A DNA stretch of 64,000 nt. Source: Pyrrhosoma nymphula (Eukaryota; Arthropoda; Insecta; Odonata; Coenagrionidae). Both the position numbers and the translations under genes were made by a program. The notes under the pieces are model-generated. The model had not been told where the DNA came from. It saw only the letters and a program-made list of their open reading frames with translations, and searched no databases. The DNA is taken from positions 3,596,001-3,660,000 of the forward strand of contig OY754330.1 of NCBI GenBank assembly GCA_963573305.1, written 5' to 3'. This document shows, piece by piece, positions 33,925 through 45,962 of this stretch (positions within the stretch are counted from its first letter, which is position 1; every line of letters begins with the position of its first letter).

Positions 33925-36900
33925 TTCCATTCAAGTATTCTACCAGCTGATTGGTAGGTTCTTGGACAGTCTCCATTCTGCATCCCAATCTCATTGCCAT
34001 TGTCTCGCTTTCCCTCCTAAGGATGTCCCTCCATTAGATCCCTCTTCAATTCTTCATATCTTCTACCTCTTCTTATTTCGTCAAGAATTCCTATCCTCTT
34101 CCTTCCTCTTCCACGCTTCCCCAGTGTTCTCCCCTCTATCACTCTCTTCAACATGCCCTCTCCTCTCAAAACCTCCTCCATCCATCTCTTCTGCCTTCTC
34201 CACACCTCTGCCACAAGCTTCCTCTCCTCTCCAACCATATCCAATACCTCCTCGTTCGTCTTCCTCGCCACCCAGCTCACCTTCTCCATCCTTCTCGAAA
34301 CCCACATCTCAAATGCCTCAAGTCTACGCACATCCTCCCTTCGCAATGACCAAGTTTCCGACCAATATAGCGCCACGCTCAATATCAGAGTTTTCACCAG
34401 CCTTTTCTTTACGTCTCTCCTCAGACCCCCTCATCAATTCCCTTCTCTTCGAAAATATGTACTTCTTTAGCCACGGCAATTCTGCATCTGATGTCTTTAC
34501 CATTAAGCCCATTACCCTCTAAAATACTACCCAGATACGTAAACTGCTCGACCTGCTCTATCTTCTGCCCTCCCACCCTAATATTTAGCCCCGCCTTCTT
34601 ACTTCTAGAAAAATCTCATCACTTTCGTTTTCTTGTGGTTGATTTTCATCCCATACTTTACGCACTGCACCTCAAACACGTTCACATTTGACTATAACCC
34701 TTGGCAGACTGACTAACTAATGCTTGATCATCTGAAAATCTCACTGATTTTATCAGCTCACCTCCTACCTTAATTCCTACCCCATGCCTCCATTACCATT
34801 TCTTCCGAATACACGTTAAATAGAAACGGCGATAGTGGGCACCCTTGCCGCACTCCCCGTCCTATCGTGGCCCATCCCGATTCTCCAATGGCTACCCTAA
34901 CCTGCGCCGTCTGGTTCATATACAAATTCCGAATCAGACGTCTGTCCCTCCAATCGACCCCTAATTTATTCAACACTCCCATTAATTTCGTCCAGTCCAC
35001 CCGATCAAACGCATTCTCGAAATCTACGAATCATGCAAAAACATCCTGCCCATACTCTTTCCTCATCACCGCTATAGCGTCTCGCGTTCCCGTCCCTCTC
35101 CTAAACCCGAACTGGTCGTCACCAAGGTATTCATTTGCCTTCTTCTCTAGCCTTCTGTTTATAATTCTCAGAAATACTTTGGCTGCGTGGGATATTAAGC
35201 TTATTGTCCTATAGTCTTCGCGTGTTTTTGCTTTGCTCTTCTTTGGTATAGGAATTAGTACAGTCTTCGCGAAGTCTTCCGGCCACACTCCGTTCTCATA
35301 AATGCTACGAATAAGCGCAAAAAGTTTTCCCCTTCCGTTCTTCCCCATGCTCTTTAAAAACTCTGCAGGTATGTCATCTATTCCCACCGCCTTATTCCTT
35401 TTCATGTCTCGTAGAGCTCTTTTGATTTCACTATCTAGGATACCTGGTCCGATGCCACCTCTGTCGATGTCGTCTTCCCTTTCTATATCTAACCTGTTGG
35501 GCCTTATTTCTTTACCATACAGCTCTTCAACATACTTCTTCCACCTCTCCTGGATCTCTTTCAGTTCTACGATCACCTTTCCCGTCTTGTCTGTTATCGT
35601 TGTAATTCCCTTTCCCTTATTACCACCCGTCAGTTCCTTTACTTTCCTATATTATGCATCTGATCTTCCTTCTTTTTGGTATTTCTCTAACGAGTCGATC
35701 TGTTCTTTCCACCACGCCTCTCTTGCTTTCTTTGTTTCTCTTCTAAGATCGGTATTTTCTCTTACCTAGCTCTGAGTTTACGCTCTTCCATTTCCTTCTC
35801 TCCTGCATCTCCCTTATCATCTCCTTCGTGATCCACGGTTTTCTAATTTTAGTTGCACTCGCTACGCCTACCGTTGCTTTCGCAGCTTCTACAATTCCAT
35901 TTTTCAAACTTCTCCATTCATCTTCCACTGATCTAACTCCATGATCCTCCCTCACTATCTCATCAACCTTCTCTCGATACTTCTTCTTCATTGCCCCAGT
36001 TAATGCCTCTGTATTCCACTTTCGTATCTTCCTTCCCATTCTTATCTTTTTCAGTTTTACCCGACATTTCATGACTAATAAGTTGTGGTCTGTGTCTGCA
36101 TCAGCTCCTGGATAAGTATGCGAGTTTTTAACACTATTCCTGTATCTGTGACGAACCATTATATAATCTATCTGGAACCTATCTGTCTCCCGGCTTCTTC
36201 CAAGTGTACCTAACTCGAGGATGATGTCTGAACCATGTATTTGTAATCACTAGGTTATTTCTACCGCAAAACTCCACAGCTTTCTCGCCGCGGTCGTTTC
36301 TCCTTCCTAGCCTGTAATCGCCCACCTCCCGCCCATCTCTTCCTTCGCCCACCACCGCATTCCAATCCCCCATTACTACAAATGCTTACATTGTATTGGT
36401 ATCCTACCAATTATTTCTTCTAGCTGATCGTATATACTGTGTACCTCCTCCTCTTTATGATTAGAGGTAGGCATATAAACCTGGATTATTACTAAATTCC
36501 TTGGATCTACATTTAGTTCCACGACTATTATCCTATCACTCACCTGTTCTGCATACACTACTTTTCTACCCAATTTCCTATTCATTACAAATGCAACCCC
36601 GCGCTGACTTTCATTCCCTCCACTTTAAATTACTCTATAGCCATCGCTCCAGTATTCCCAGTTATCCTTCCATCTTACTTCACCCAGACCCATGATGTCT
36701 GCACTAACCCTCTCCATTTCTTGCTTTATATTCTCTAGCTTGCCTGCCCTCAGCATAGTCCTAACACTCCACGTGCCTATTCTGATTGTTTCGTTCCTCT
36801 TCTTTATCTTCTTTTCCTCTGCTGCTGCTACGTCTGAGCAAGGATTTCGTGTGATGACGACCGCAGGGGCCTTGCTCCCACCGCTGCCGGGCACGACACC

Positions 36901-37260
36901 CGGCCCTCTTGACCGAGTCCCGTAGTTGCCAGGATTCATTATCATTTGAGAACTGTGCATAATTTCAAGGTTTTTGTTTTAATTGAGATGGTATTCCGTG
37001 GCCTTACTCAATAGTGTTTTGCACGTGACACCATCACTTCAGAGGCCGCTTCACTGGGGTCAGACGCATTTTGCAGCCGCCTCACTGAAGTACAGACGCT
37101 GCGCGGACTACCACTCGTCTGTCTCCTAACCTTCGACCAATCTGGCATAGGTGACCCTACCAGGAGCATTGCTCCCGCCAGTTCAGTTCTAGGGGTCATC
37201 GGAGCACGCGAGACCTTCCACCACGACGTTGTTGTAGTCCAAGGGAAGAGAGGGACGATA
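33925..37260 (-). mobile_element. RTE-like non-LTR retrotransposon, near full length, inactivated
   Basis: About 3.3 kb on the minus strand. A 5' leader (about 36960-37260, with GGTGACCCTACCAGGAGCA) precedes the coding part (36960-34017). A short 3' UTR ends with CTACCAATCAGCTGGTAG near 33950. The order, AP-endonuclease then reverse transcriptase with a C-terminal basic region, is that of the RTE group. The 5' and 3' limits are my estimates. No clear target duplication was found. Confidence 0.75.
34017..36960 (-). pseudogene. RTE-like endonuclease-reverse transcriptase, multiply broken
   Basis: Minus-strand segments in order. The endonuclease N-terminus (36960-36625) has RIGTWSVRTM and GLGEVRWKDNWEYW. 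A stop at 36625-36627 follows, then VVYAEQVSDRIIVVEL and IIQVYMPTSNH (to 36376). After a frameshift come MGDWNAVVGEG and RVRYTWKKPGDR. After another, DYIMVRHRYRN and GADADTDHNLL (catalytic DH). The RT has NKAVGIDDIPAEF, IPIPKKSKAKTREDYRTISL and DDQFGFRRGTGTRDAI. A stop at 35031-35033 falls just before FVDFENAFDRVDW (motif A). GVRQGCPLSPFLFNVY follows, then FSDD (34727-34738) in place of the usual FADD. The C-terminal part (34397-34017) has SVALYWSETWSLRRE and GRGRKRIGIL. The enzyme would nick DNA and copy its own RNA at the nick. This copy cannot. Confidence 0.85.
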
Positions 37261-38649
37261 TAAGCGAAGAAATAGATTCTGATTTCGTCTTTCGCGGAAA
37301 AATATTTTTCCCAAAGCCTATTGCCTTCATCGACATTCATGTAAAAATCTCGCTATCGGAATGGCATCAAAGTTAAGTAATGTCATCTCGTCATGCCTAT
37401 GTGTGCAATGCATTGAATATGAGTGATCGTCGATGGGGATGTTGGCACAAGCGGCGATTCTTTTCCTCCGTAGGTCAGTGGGAGAGACCCCTGGAATCAG
37501 TGCAGTCTTGTCTTGTAATGTCATGGTTCGTACCTAAAACAATACCGTTGAGGAAGAAATGGAGAAAAACAGTAATTTGAACTATATTGAAATCATGAAT
37601 ATCTAAATATCGTTTACCGTCTTGAATGAATAGATGTTATGCGCAATGTTCTATTTTGTTAATGCATCCCACAGATGTTTTCAGATTCAACTTTTTATTT
37701 CGAAACAAAAATTGCAAATTTCTCAATTGCCTTAAATTTACAATGTATGAGGGGTTCCTTTATACTTTCAAAACCCCAATTATTTCACTATGTTACAGTT
37801 ATTCTTTACTTTTCATACATCTGTTTTGATTTGAGTTTTCTCTTTACAGTACATTTTTTCTTCTGTTCTTGTCGTCATTATTGTTTAACAAAGTAGCCCA
37901 TCTTCTTTCTTCTCGTCCTGGGTACCGGTTCCGCGGCGGGCCGTCTTCCTCTATCTGGGTTCACCCCTGATGTACAGATGTTTTAATCATCTCTTGGATT
38001 TGTGTAAATGTCCCAGCCTCCCTGCCCAAATGTCTTCCTTTCCCGGATTCAAGGGGCGGGCCAACCTGGGACGGGCCGAGGAGGAACGACCGAGGAGGAG
38101 AAGGCCGACTCTCTCTCTCTCCATCTCTCTTGTGGATTGCGAATAGAGTGACATACCCAACGAGTGTGCATTGATTGGATTTCCCTAATACGTCGGGTGT
38201 TGGCGACGGGACGTGAAATATATCTCTCGCAACGAATTCGCGCCCGATTAATGACGAGGGAGCGTGCATTGGCGAACCTTGTTGACGTTCGGGTTAATTC
38301 GATTTCCTTTCGAGAGCAATGCGACGGGAGGACCGTTTTCCTCTCGTGGTGGTGACCTAAAAGGGACAACTCTCAACAGGGTCCGGGGAGGGGGGGGGGA
38401 GGCTCTCTTGGGGGGGGAGGCGGCGAGACGGCCGCGGAGAAAAAATATATATATCCATTCATTCGATCGCTCATTTGCCACTTCACTCGATATACGACAT
38501 CCGTGGAAAGTCATCGTCGTCATGTTAGATGCTGTACCTACAAATACTGGCATATCTAAGTTGATATCCTGCCTCTTATCATTTTTCATAGTACTACATA
38601 AGTTATGCCTCGTCTACACTACTGGTGTACTTTAGGTGGTTCCACCGTA
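37261..38649. other. Unassigned sequence
   Basis: No gene recognised. A G-run patch lies at 38388-38422. The 123-codon frame at 38264-38635 and its antisense partners have no motif. Confidence 0.4.
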
Positions 38650-40195
38650 TAATAATATAATAATAAATATATTTATTGCTCCATCAAGTTTTTGTACACA
38701 ATATATAACATTAAACACATACTGGAGCTTTAGGTGATCCCGAAGGCATTTGCCTGTTGGTGGAGTCACCTTCAAAATATCATAGAAATACAAGCACAAG
38801 TTTCTTTTTTACTACATATAACAAAATGTCTCCAGTTGGAAAGAGAAACTCTAGAAAACAGAAAAATAATATACATAAAAAAGGAATAGAAATAAATACA
38901 CAAAAGTACAAAACAGGATATTGATAGCAAACAATCTCTAAAATAGATCCCTAATCATATTTCCGCTAGTACTAAATAGCCAGAGTTTCACCTGCTTTTG
39001 GAAAGTATTGATGCTACAACTGACTTGGATACTCTGGGGTAACTCTTGGTTACCCAAATAAAGAAAGCATCTTTTGAAAAGGGTTATATTTGATTTGGGC
39101 AAAACATATGAATCATTTTTCCGCAGATGGTATGAATGAGGCTTATCCAAGACTTTAGGGTTATTTCCGCTACGAAGGTAGAATAGACTTAGCACCTTGT
39201 ATACGTGTATAAGTGCCTTAAAGGGAGTATCTGCAGTTTTTCGAATACTGGAAAGGAAGGTGAACAACGACTTACTCTGGCTATAGTACGAACTATTGCT
39301 TTTAGAGCTGTTTCTGCACGTTTGAATTTTTTTTAAAGCACTGCCCCAGCTTATTATACCATAATTTACCCTGGAATATACAAAGGCATAATATAATTTA
39401 TACATAAAAGTTAAAGAACACTTATTTCGAATAAAATAGAGTTTAATTTTACAATTTTTCAAACTATTTGTGACATTTTTAATATGTTGCTCCCATTTTA
39501 GTTGTTCATCAATTGTTACACCTAGGTATTTGTATTCTTTAACTCGTTCCAGTGTAAAACAGTTACTGCAACTCGTATAAGTACACTTTGAAGAATGGTA
39601 CACAACTTTAAAATTAATGGAGGAACGATTACAAATATTAAAACATATTACTTTTGTTTTATCACTTAATTTCAGTTTGTTGGTTGCAAACCATTTGCTG
39701 ATTCGATTTACATCAGATTACATGTTCTGCTGTACCTCCTCCCAGTTCGGACCAGTATAAGTCAAAGATAGATCATCTGCATAGGCAGTTAATTTACCTC
39801 TTAAATTTAGGCTACATAGATCATTAATATATATTAAGAATAATATAGGACCTAATACTGAACCTTGGGGCACTCCAGAACAAATATTTTCGTAACTACT
39901 TTGGCTATTGCAGACCTTCACATATTGAGAGCGTGAAGTCAAATAGCTTTTAAACCAATTCAGAGCAATGCCACGTATTCCTGCATGTCTTAATTTGTCC
40001 AACAATACCGTATGATTTATTGTATCGAATGCTTTTTGGATATCTATAAAGACAGCAGCAATTTTTTTGTTACTGTTAACCGACTGAAAAATCTGGGACA
40101 TAAAGTTTTCCAAAGCGTTCTCCGTACTTTTTCCGACCCTAAAGCCGTATTGCTTTTCACTAAAATATTTCTTTTTATCCCAAGTATAATCACTT
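38650..40195 (-). mobile_element. 5'-truncated Jockey/CR1-group LINE
   Basis: The 3' end lies in an (ATA)n tract at about 38650-38670, followed (minus strand) by about 270 bp of 3' UTR. The coding part runs from 38938 up to about 40195, where the frame closes and recognisable sequence stops inside the RT fingers domain. Confidence 0.8.
38938..40195 (-). pseudogene. LINE reverse transcriptase with a single in-frame stop
   Basis: One continuous minus-strand frame from about 40195 to 38938 is interrupted only by TAA at 39718-39720. It reads KQYGFRVGKSTENAL, then AAVFIDIQKAFDTINHTVLL (motif A), CSGVPQGSVLGPILFLIYIN (motif B) and KLTAYADDLSLTY (catalytic YADD). After the stop it continues WFATNKLKLSDKTKV, EYKYLGVTIDEQLKWEQHI and LPQSIQVSCSINTFQKQVKL. 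The stop follows QQNM and was probably a CAA codon. The endonuclease half is missing. It is the second-best-preserved retroelement here and looks fairly young. Confidence 0.85.
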
Positions 40196-40334
40196 GAATG
40201 TCATTTTATTCATATTCTGTCTACTTATAGAAAACGTTTTCCTCTTATCTGATATGAAAAACAAAATAATACCTTTTCACGCTATTTTATTCTATAATTG
40301 AACTTGAAATTAATTACATGGTGTTCAATGGGGG

Positions 40335-41006
40335 TGTTATGACCGGGCCCCCACATATTTGGGAACCCGAGAGCAAAAGATTTTACGTGGGTTCTTGCCC
40401 TTGGTGTCGGAAGACGAATAATCACACACAAATATTTAAAGTCTTTTACTCAAAGTTTATTTCCATTAAAAAATCCCAAAAGAATCAATTCAATGAACAA
40501 ATAGCAAATAATGAATATGTGCGTCTAGAATAGCAGAAAGTGAAAACATTACCAATGTCTCGGGAAGGAGAGGAGCTGCTGGTGATGGCACGGGTGGATA
40601 GCGAGGCGCTTCGGTAGCACGGGCCCCATGGCCCGCGCTTCGACTCCCACTGACGGCTACATTGTGACTGTACCGTCAGTGAATGGTTGCAGAGTAACCA
40701 TTAGCCGATCACTGTCCGATGAGAGACTAGTGAATCACTGTCTGACTGACTGCATGACGAGTGTCGAGTGTACTCCCCGATAGCGTCTCCACCGTGCCAT
40801 TATATAGGAAAGGTGAAACTAGGATGTTTTCGACAAAATGGCAAGGGTGGGAGGGGAAGAAGAAGAGGAAGGTCAGCCGTTCTCGAAAGGGAAATGTACA
40901 GTTCTCGAGGTATAGTTTGACATAGCTGGCTATTCTGAGACGTCACACAACAACACATTTATGCATATTTTGGGAAATGGAGTTCTTCCATTTCCGGATC
41001 ATTACA
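40335..41006 (-). mobile_element. Solo LTR of an LTR retrotransposon
   Basis: 672 bp bounded by TGTTATGA and TCATTACA (near-perfect short inversion, TG...CA) and flanked by GGGG at 40331-40334 and 41007-41010, a 4-bp target duplication as in Gypsy-type elements. Read on the minus strand it has a TATA box (TATATAA, 40800-40806) followed by an initiator-like region (AGTCAGTCAGACAGTG), and a polyadenylation signal AATAAA at 40456-40461 about 120 bp before the end. No internal coding region and no second LTR, so it probably arose by LTR-LTR recombination. Confidence 0.8.
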
Positions 41007-41661
41007 GGGGAATGAGAGAAACAAGGGGAAAAATAGTATTTCTCCATAAAATATAAATGCCATTTTCGTGGAAAACTATTTATAAGAAGGAAATAATCCA
41101 GAGAAATCGAAAAAAAATAAAATATAGGTATCCTACCACCTTATTTTTATAGTTATTGATGAATTAATGCCGAAATTGAAGTCAAAATGCGGTAATTCGT
41201 AGGAAATGGCGCTGCAGTCGGCTCCTATGACTGGGAAAAAGTGCTAATTTAAAATACATTCGTGGAATAATCTGAATTTTTTCTACTTTACTTTTGGGTT
41301 TCTATAGGTAACGCATTTCATCAGTGAAATCAGGATTTTTTGTACAAAATATAAAAAATGTGGAATTTAGTATTTGTTTTGACTCACACAGTCGCGGCGG
41401 AACCTCCGTAAGTAGGTAGTACTTAAGTGCAGCATTTAAATGCAGGCGAGCGTCTACACACAAATTGACAGATAATATATATATGTATACTTCAGCGCTA
41501 CCTAGTGTTAATGGAAAGAAATTTGCATCGTGCAAAAATTACGTGCCTAAGAAGTAACTCAAGGCATTTCTAGACTCGCATAACCCCAGAAATAAATTTA
41601 AAAGAAGAATAACACTTGCCTAATCCCTTAGATCCCCATATAAATTATGTAAACACATATA
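41007..41661. other. Unassigned AT-rich sequence
   Basis: No gene. The 77-codon minus-strand frame at 41302-41535 has no recognised motif. Confidence 0.4.
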
Positions 41662-41669
41662 CCTATGAT

Positions 41670-42109
41670 TAGGGTTACCCTACGTCCTCATTAATGCGGA
41701 CATGTCCGTATTTTCGACTTGTAATGTAGCATCTGCGTACATTTTTACGATTTATACTAAAGTCCGCTTTTTTCATTTTTGGGAAGCAAGATCTTTTGAT
41801 TTTTGTTTTCATCTCGTATCGCAAAATAGTTATATATTTTTTATATCAATTATTGGATTACACCGTTAGCGATCTGTCAGGGGGATTTAGGGCTATAGCC
41901 GGCCATCGCCACGCCGTGGTGCTTTCCATTTAGCTCAATCCAGGGTCTGACATCATTTATGGTGCTTCGTGGTATGCTGTCTTCTCTTAACAAAAACTTA
42001 AACGAACTGTTGATAGATGGCACTACTGGCCTACAATGAGTTCGTACCGCGTTCATCAATCCTGTTGAGGGTGTCCTCATTTTGGGGTTTTTTGAATATG
42101 GTAACCCTA
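41670..42109. mobile_element. Non-autonomous hAT-type DNA transposon
   Basis: 440 bp with ends TAGGGTTACC and GGTAACCCTA (perfect 10-bp terminal inverted repeat). The subterminal ACGTCCTCATT and AATGAGGACA are also inverted. A perfect 8-bp duplication, CCTATGAT, flanks it at 41662-41669 and 42110-42117. The 8-bp duplication supports hAT. No transposase is encoded. Confidence 0.9.
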
Positions 42110-42117
42110 CCTATGAT

Positions 42118-43185
42118 GTATGTATGATTATCGAAACTACTCGATCTATCAATGACGAGACTTCGACTACCTCGACCAAACATCGACGGTACACTATCGA
42201 TATCATCCAAGTCCACTTAAATAGGGGTCTCTGGGTCCACTTAATTGGACCAGTAACTTGAGAGAGGGCGTCTGCACGATGTTCCTAACCCGACATTGGT
42301 CGCGCTATGAGATTTTCTCTCACGCCAAATTTAAACTTGGGCTCACTTGGTGTAATCATGAGTTAGAATAAGTTTCCTGTCCTTCTAGCTGACTTTTTAT
42401 CTCTTCCTATTGACCGACCGTCTCATAAAGCATGAATGATGCGTCCGCAGCTGTGTAGTGATATGTCTGATACCGTCGGCTATAAGGTGTGAGACTTTTC
42501 CTCATCGCGCGACCACTGACGTTAGTGTTTTTGTATCATCACTGAGTTGCGTTACACTTTCGCAACATGCGGGCAAAGTTGATTCATTTCTTGGAGAGCA
42601 GATACGTTAATGCAAATTTATGAGGCATGAGAAAGCATGTCCTCATAAATAAATATTTCTTCATGAGAATGGTAATTTCCTTCATTGATACTTAATGTTA
42701 TCATCGCCAGTAAAATTAGCAATGATTACGTAATTGTATCAGTAATTGTGTATATGTGAAAATCATTGTTTCAAATGAACATTAAGAGAAATAAATTTAA
42801 TCTAAATATAGTGTAATATATTGCCAATAGACGCTCTATGATAGATAAACAATGGTGTACATCTGAGTGTGAGAAAAAGCCTCACACGCGACCGCTCGCG
42901 TGATATAAGTAGCTTAGCGACCACTCCACTCGGGTTAAGTGAAATGTGCTCTTTAAGTGTATATTTAAGTGGTCAGTGTAGACGCGGTATTAGGGAAGTT
43001 TGTGATTGATCATTTCTTTTAAGCTTCTCCGTATTAATTAGTCTCATTTCATGCATCATGTATTCCTTCCGCATTCCCCCACCCTTTCTTTTTATTCCCC
43101 CTTGCATGTCTTTCCTTTCCTTCCTCTTCCCCGTTCTAACAACATTTTACATCCAATCACGGTCTTCAACACTCACTCCCCGCCC
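42118..43185. other. Unassigned sequence
   Basis: No gene or repeat recognised. Confidence 0.4.
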
Positions 43186-43748
43186 TTATGGTAGTTTGAG
43201 AGCGAAAATTCAATTCATCTAGAATTTGACCTCAGTTTAAAGAAAAAAACTCTCATCCATCCAATGATATCCAAATATATTAACCCAATGCCGAACTACT
43301 TTTCGAGTAATTTGCTTAAAGATTAATCTGTTTTACATGGGATAGATTACGGCTGTGCGCTCCAGAGGGAGAATATTTAAAAAAGTAGGAATTTATAACA
43401 CCTAGATTTCGTCAAAAAACTGAGTGTATTTTGTTTTTTCTAATCTAATTATAAAATATAATCAATCACTCACCGCAGTAATTTTTACAGGAACGCAAAA
43501 AAACCTATTGTGACTGCGATTTCACCGTGCGGCGTAAAAAAATGAGTCAAGTTAGAGACTTATGTGGTTATATTTATTTAATTACTGAAAGTTTTTGTCA
43601 TTTACAGCAATATAATTTTGCACCATTAATGTAACAATATTTACTCCATACTTCTAACAAACGCTTAAATTTAAAAAATAAAATTCTAATATGGTCTCTA
43701 CTATTATGACTAGTAGGGAAGTATCTCTCTCAAACTTCCCGTAATTAA
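43186..43748 (-). mobile_element. TTAA-bounded MITE, copy H
   Basis: Reverse-oriented copy of about 563 bp. Left end TTATGGTAGTTTGAGAGCG, right end drifted (CTCTCAAACTTCCCGTAATTAA). The interior (CCAGAGGGAGAATATT, CGTGCGGCGTAA, AGAGACTTATGTGG) is typical. Confidence 0.85.
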
Positions 43749-43984
43749 TATGTCCGTCCACGTGTTCTTCCGGCTCCTCCTTATCTCCTACAGCGACTCC
43801 ATTGACAGCCTTGCAAAGTACCTGCTTTGCTTTTCCAACAATCACCGCTCACCGCACCAAGCCCACCCCCCTCTCCACTCCCACTACTCCCAACTCTACC
43901 TCTACCCATCTACCTTCGCCTCTCTTCCCAGGGTCCTCGTCTGGCATCCTTCAAACTCACCGCTCCATCCTAAACTCTTCGTGA

Positions 43985-44210
43985 ATCCTTTCTTGTCATC
44001 TGTGCGAAAGGGCTCTTGGTCGTAAGTTTTCTCGTGATTTTAAACTTCTGTTTGGCTGACGCAAATCTCTTCCTAATATCCTCAGTGCAACAACGTCCCA
44101 AGTGCTTCCCAAATGACCAAGTTGCTTCTTAATTAGTTTCATATTCAGCTCGGAGTTCCTGCTTATCCCTCTACCACCGGATCTTATCGGCCCATATCGT
44201 CGCAAATCTA
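43985..44210 (-). pseudogene. Small LINE reverse-transcriptase thumb fragment
   Basis: Minus-strand frames give HLGSTW and, after a shift, CTEDIRKRFASAKQKFK and TRKLTTKSP. This is the region after YLGS.....DG.C..DI..RI..AK..F in RTE/CR1-group reverse transcriptases. It is short, frameshifted and ends without a catalytic domain. Which LINE group it came from is uncertain. Confidence 0.55.
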
Positions 44211-44959
44211 AATACCCTAGCTACATCTCTCTTAAACTTTCCGTCTTACGTTCCATCATCCCTCCTGCCTTCCAAAGAGTGTTTATTTCCTTTCTTCCCC
44301 CGTCACCCACCAGAACTGTGAGTGGATGTTGAACTGAGGATTCAGGAGAATATGTCTGGAAATGTCAAAATGTAGAAAATCGGAGAGAATTTGGGTATAT
44401 TTTCGAAAATTGACACAAAATCGGGGTTTTTAATGGAAAGGAACTCTTGAATCCACCATCCACCAGATGGAGAAGTAATCCTATGCTTTTTGCTTCACCG
44501 ATTTCATTATTATCTTCTTTGATAATGTATCTTCTGGATGTTCTTTTTCTTGTTTTTTAGTAAAAGTTTTTTTTCCTAGTTTTCCCTTGTGCTAAGGAAG
44601 GAGGGGGGGGGGGGAAGATTTATGAAGAGTTCAATTGAAGTGAAGTTGAGTGTTGAAGCGTGGACGTGGTTGTCGGGAAAATATGCGGGAGACGGTGATG
44701 GAGGAGGGGAGGTCCAGGGAAGCAATTTATATTCAAAGATCGCCGGGTTTCCCTCTCCGAACCCTCGCACCCTGCCAGCGTGTGCTGCTCGCCAAAGAGC
44801 AGCGATGACCCCCATCTGAGCGAGGGTGACCACCGGTCGCCCTCCCATTGGGTCATGTTTCATTTTCCTTTACTTAACGTAGATGGATTTATCTAAAATA
44901 ATTCAGCAATTTGATATTTAATTCAGTGTGAGGATATATCCATTTGAAAAATATTTGTA
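44211..44959. other. Unassigned sequence
   Basis: No gene. A G run at 44604-44614 and purine-rich flank keep short frames open. Confidence 0.4.
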
Positions 44960-45440
44960 CTCTTCTACACTTTTTTTTTTTAATTCACAACGCGTTCCTC
45001 CAATTTTTGGCATCGTCAGGTGCAGTAGAGTTTGTTTACAAGTTATTGTTGTCGTTGTTATATAAATGCAGTGCATTCAATTTGATTTTAAAAATGTTTA
45101 CATTCAAAAATTACAAGTAGGACATAAAACAAAAAGAAAAAAAGAGGGTAAAAATAAAAAGTCACCTTTTTTTAAAGATAATTTTTCAGAAAGTAGTGGG
45201 GAGGAGATATGTGTAAAATGGAAGTTGCTCATTGCATAGATTTGGAGAATGCCTGATAATTTCGATTTTTTCTAATGCATCCATTTTCGAACCTTTGGGA
45301 TGGAATTGTAAAATTTCAGGGGTAAAGTCTCTGACATGATATAAAAAGATTCTACAAAATAGAGACTGAAACTTTGGATTTAATTCAATGTGAGAAACTA
45401 CACTATTTAATTCATCTCGTGACAACAATAGAATCAACAA
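44960..45440 (-). mobile_element. Penelope-like element, 3' end
   Basis: The minus-strand frame (45440-45186) ends with FTPEILQFHPKGSKMDALEK, IEIIRH and LCNEQLPFYTYLL. The GKKMD.LE..EI....NLLNEQ pattern closes the GIY-YIG region of Penelope-like proteins. About 170 bp beyond the stop, 44994-45019 reads CTGACGATGCCAAAAATTGG followed by AGGAACGCG, the signature usually found in their terminal repeats. The reverse transcriptase itself is missing. Family call from motif memory only. Confidence 0.6.
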
Positions 45441-45724
45441 ACTTTAAACATCTAAACAAACACCTGGTTAGCGGGTACCTACTATAAGCAGGGACGCCTC
45501 TTCATCTGGTCTGCAAGCTTTCGCTTGTAACCAGATTTCGAGGAAGAGTGCCTGGGATAGGGAGGTAAAAAAAAGGATAGGAATGGAAGGGAAAGAGGTA
45601 ATGAATCGACCCCAAAGTCATAGATAGGGGGAGGGCTGGACAGCGGCGAAACAAAACCTTTTTCATGGGACGTTGGCTACGTTGAATTATTCACTTTTAC
45701 GTTGAATTATTCACATTACTATTC

Positions 45725-45962
45725 ACTGATTCAACCCGAAGGTTGGTTTGGATAGTTGAGGGTAGAGCTCAACCTGGTCTAAGCCACAGAGGCGTGTGAA
45801 TTTCACACATTCAGGGTAAGGGGGGGCCAGTTCCTTTCCCTGGGCCACCTCGCACTCCGAGGATTTTTGTTCGGGGGCGTGGAAATGCTTCACCCGGATT
45901 TGAACCCGGGACCTTTCGATCAGTAGTCAAGCGCTCTACCCACTACTAGACCACCACGCTCC
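45725..45962 (-). mobile_element. tRNA-derived SINE (family C)
   Basis: On the minus strand, GGGAGCGTGGTGGTCTAGTA, GGGTAGAGCGCTTGACTACT and the B box GGGTTCAAATCC form a good tRNA-like head with A and B boxes. The body (GGCCCAGGGAAAGGAACTGG, GTGTGAAATTCACACG) runs to about 45725. The acceptor arm does not close properly and a non-tRNA body follows, so it is not an active tRNA gene. GTGAATTTCACAC is shared with the family A copy at 4951. Confidence 0.75.

Noticed and set aside
33422..34522. 366-codon plus-strand frame, the longest on that strand
   Set aside because: It lies mostly antisense to the C-terminal part of the RTE-like LINE, whose minus-strand translation has clear family motifs. 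The plus translation is Ser/Pro-rich with no domain.
35302..35769. 155-codon plus-strand frame
   Set aside because: Antisense shadow of the LINE reverse transcriptase.
40921..40960. Another copy of the GGGGC/GCCCC family (GGCTATTCTGAGACGTCAC)
   Set aside because: The resemblance covers under 20 bp, and the sequence lies inside the solo LTR.
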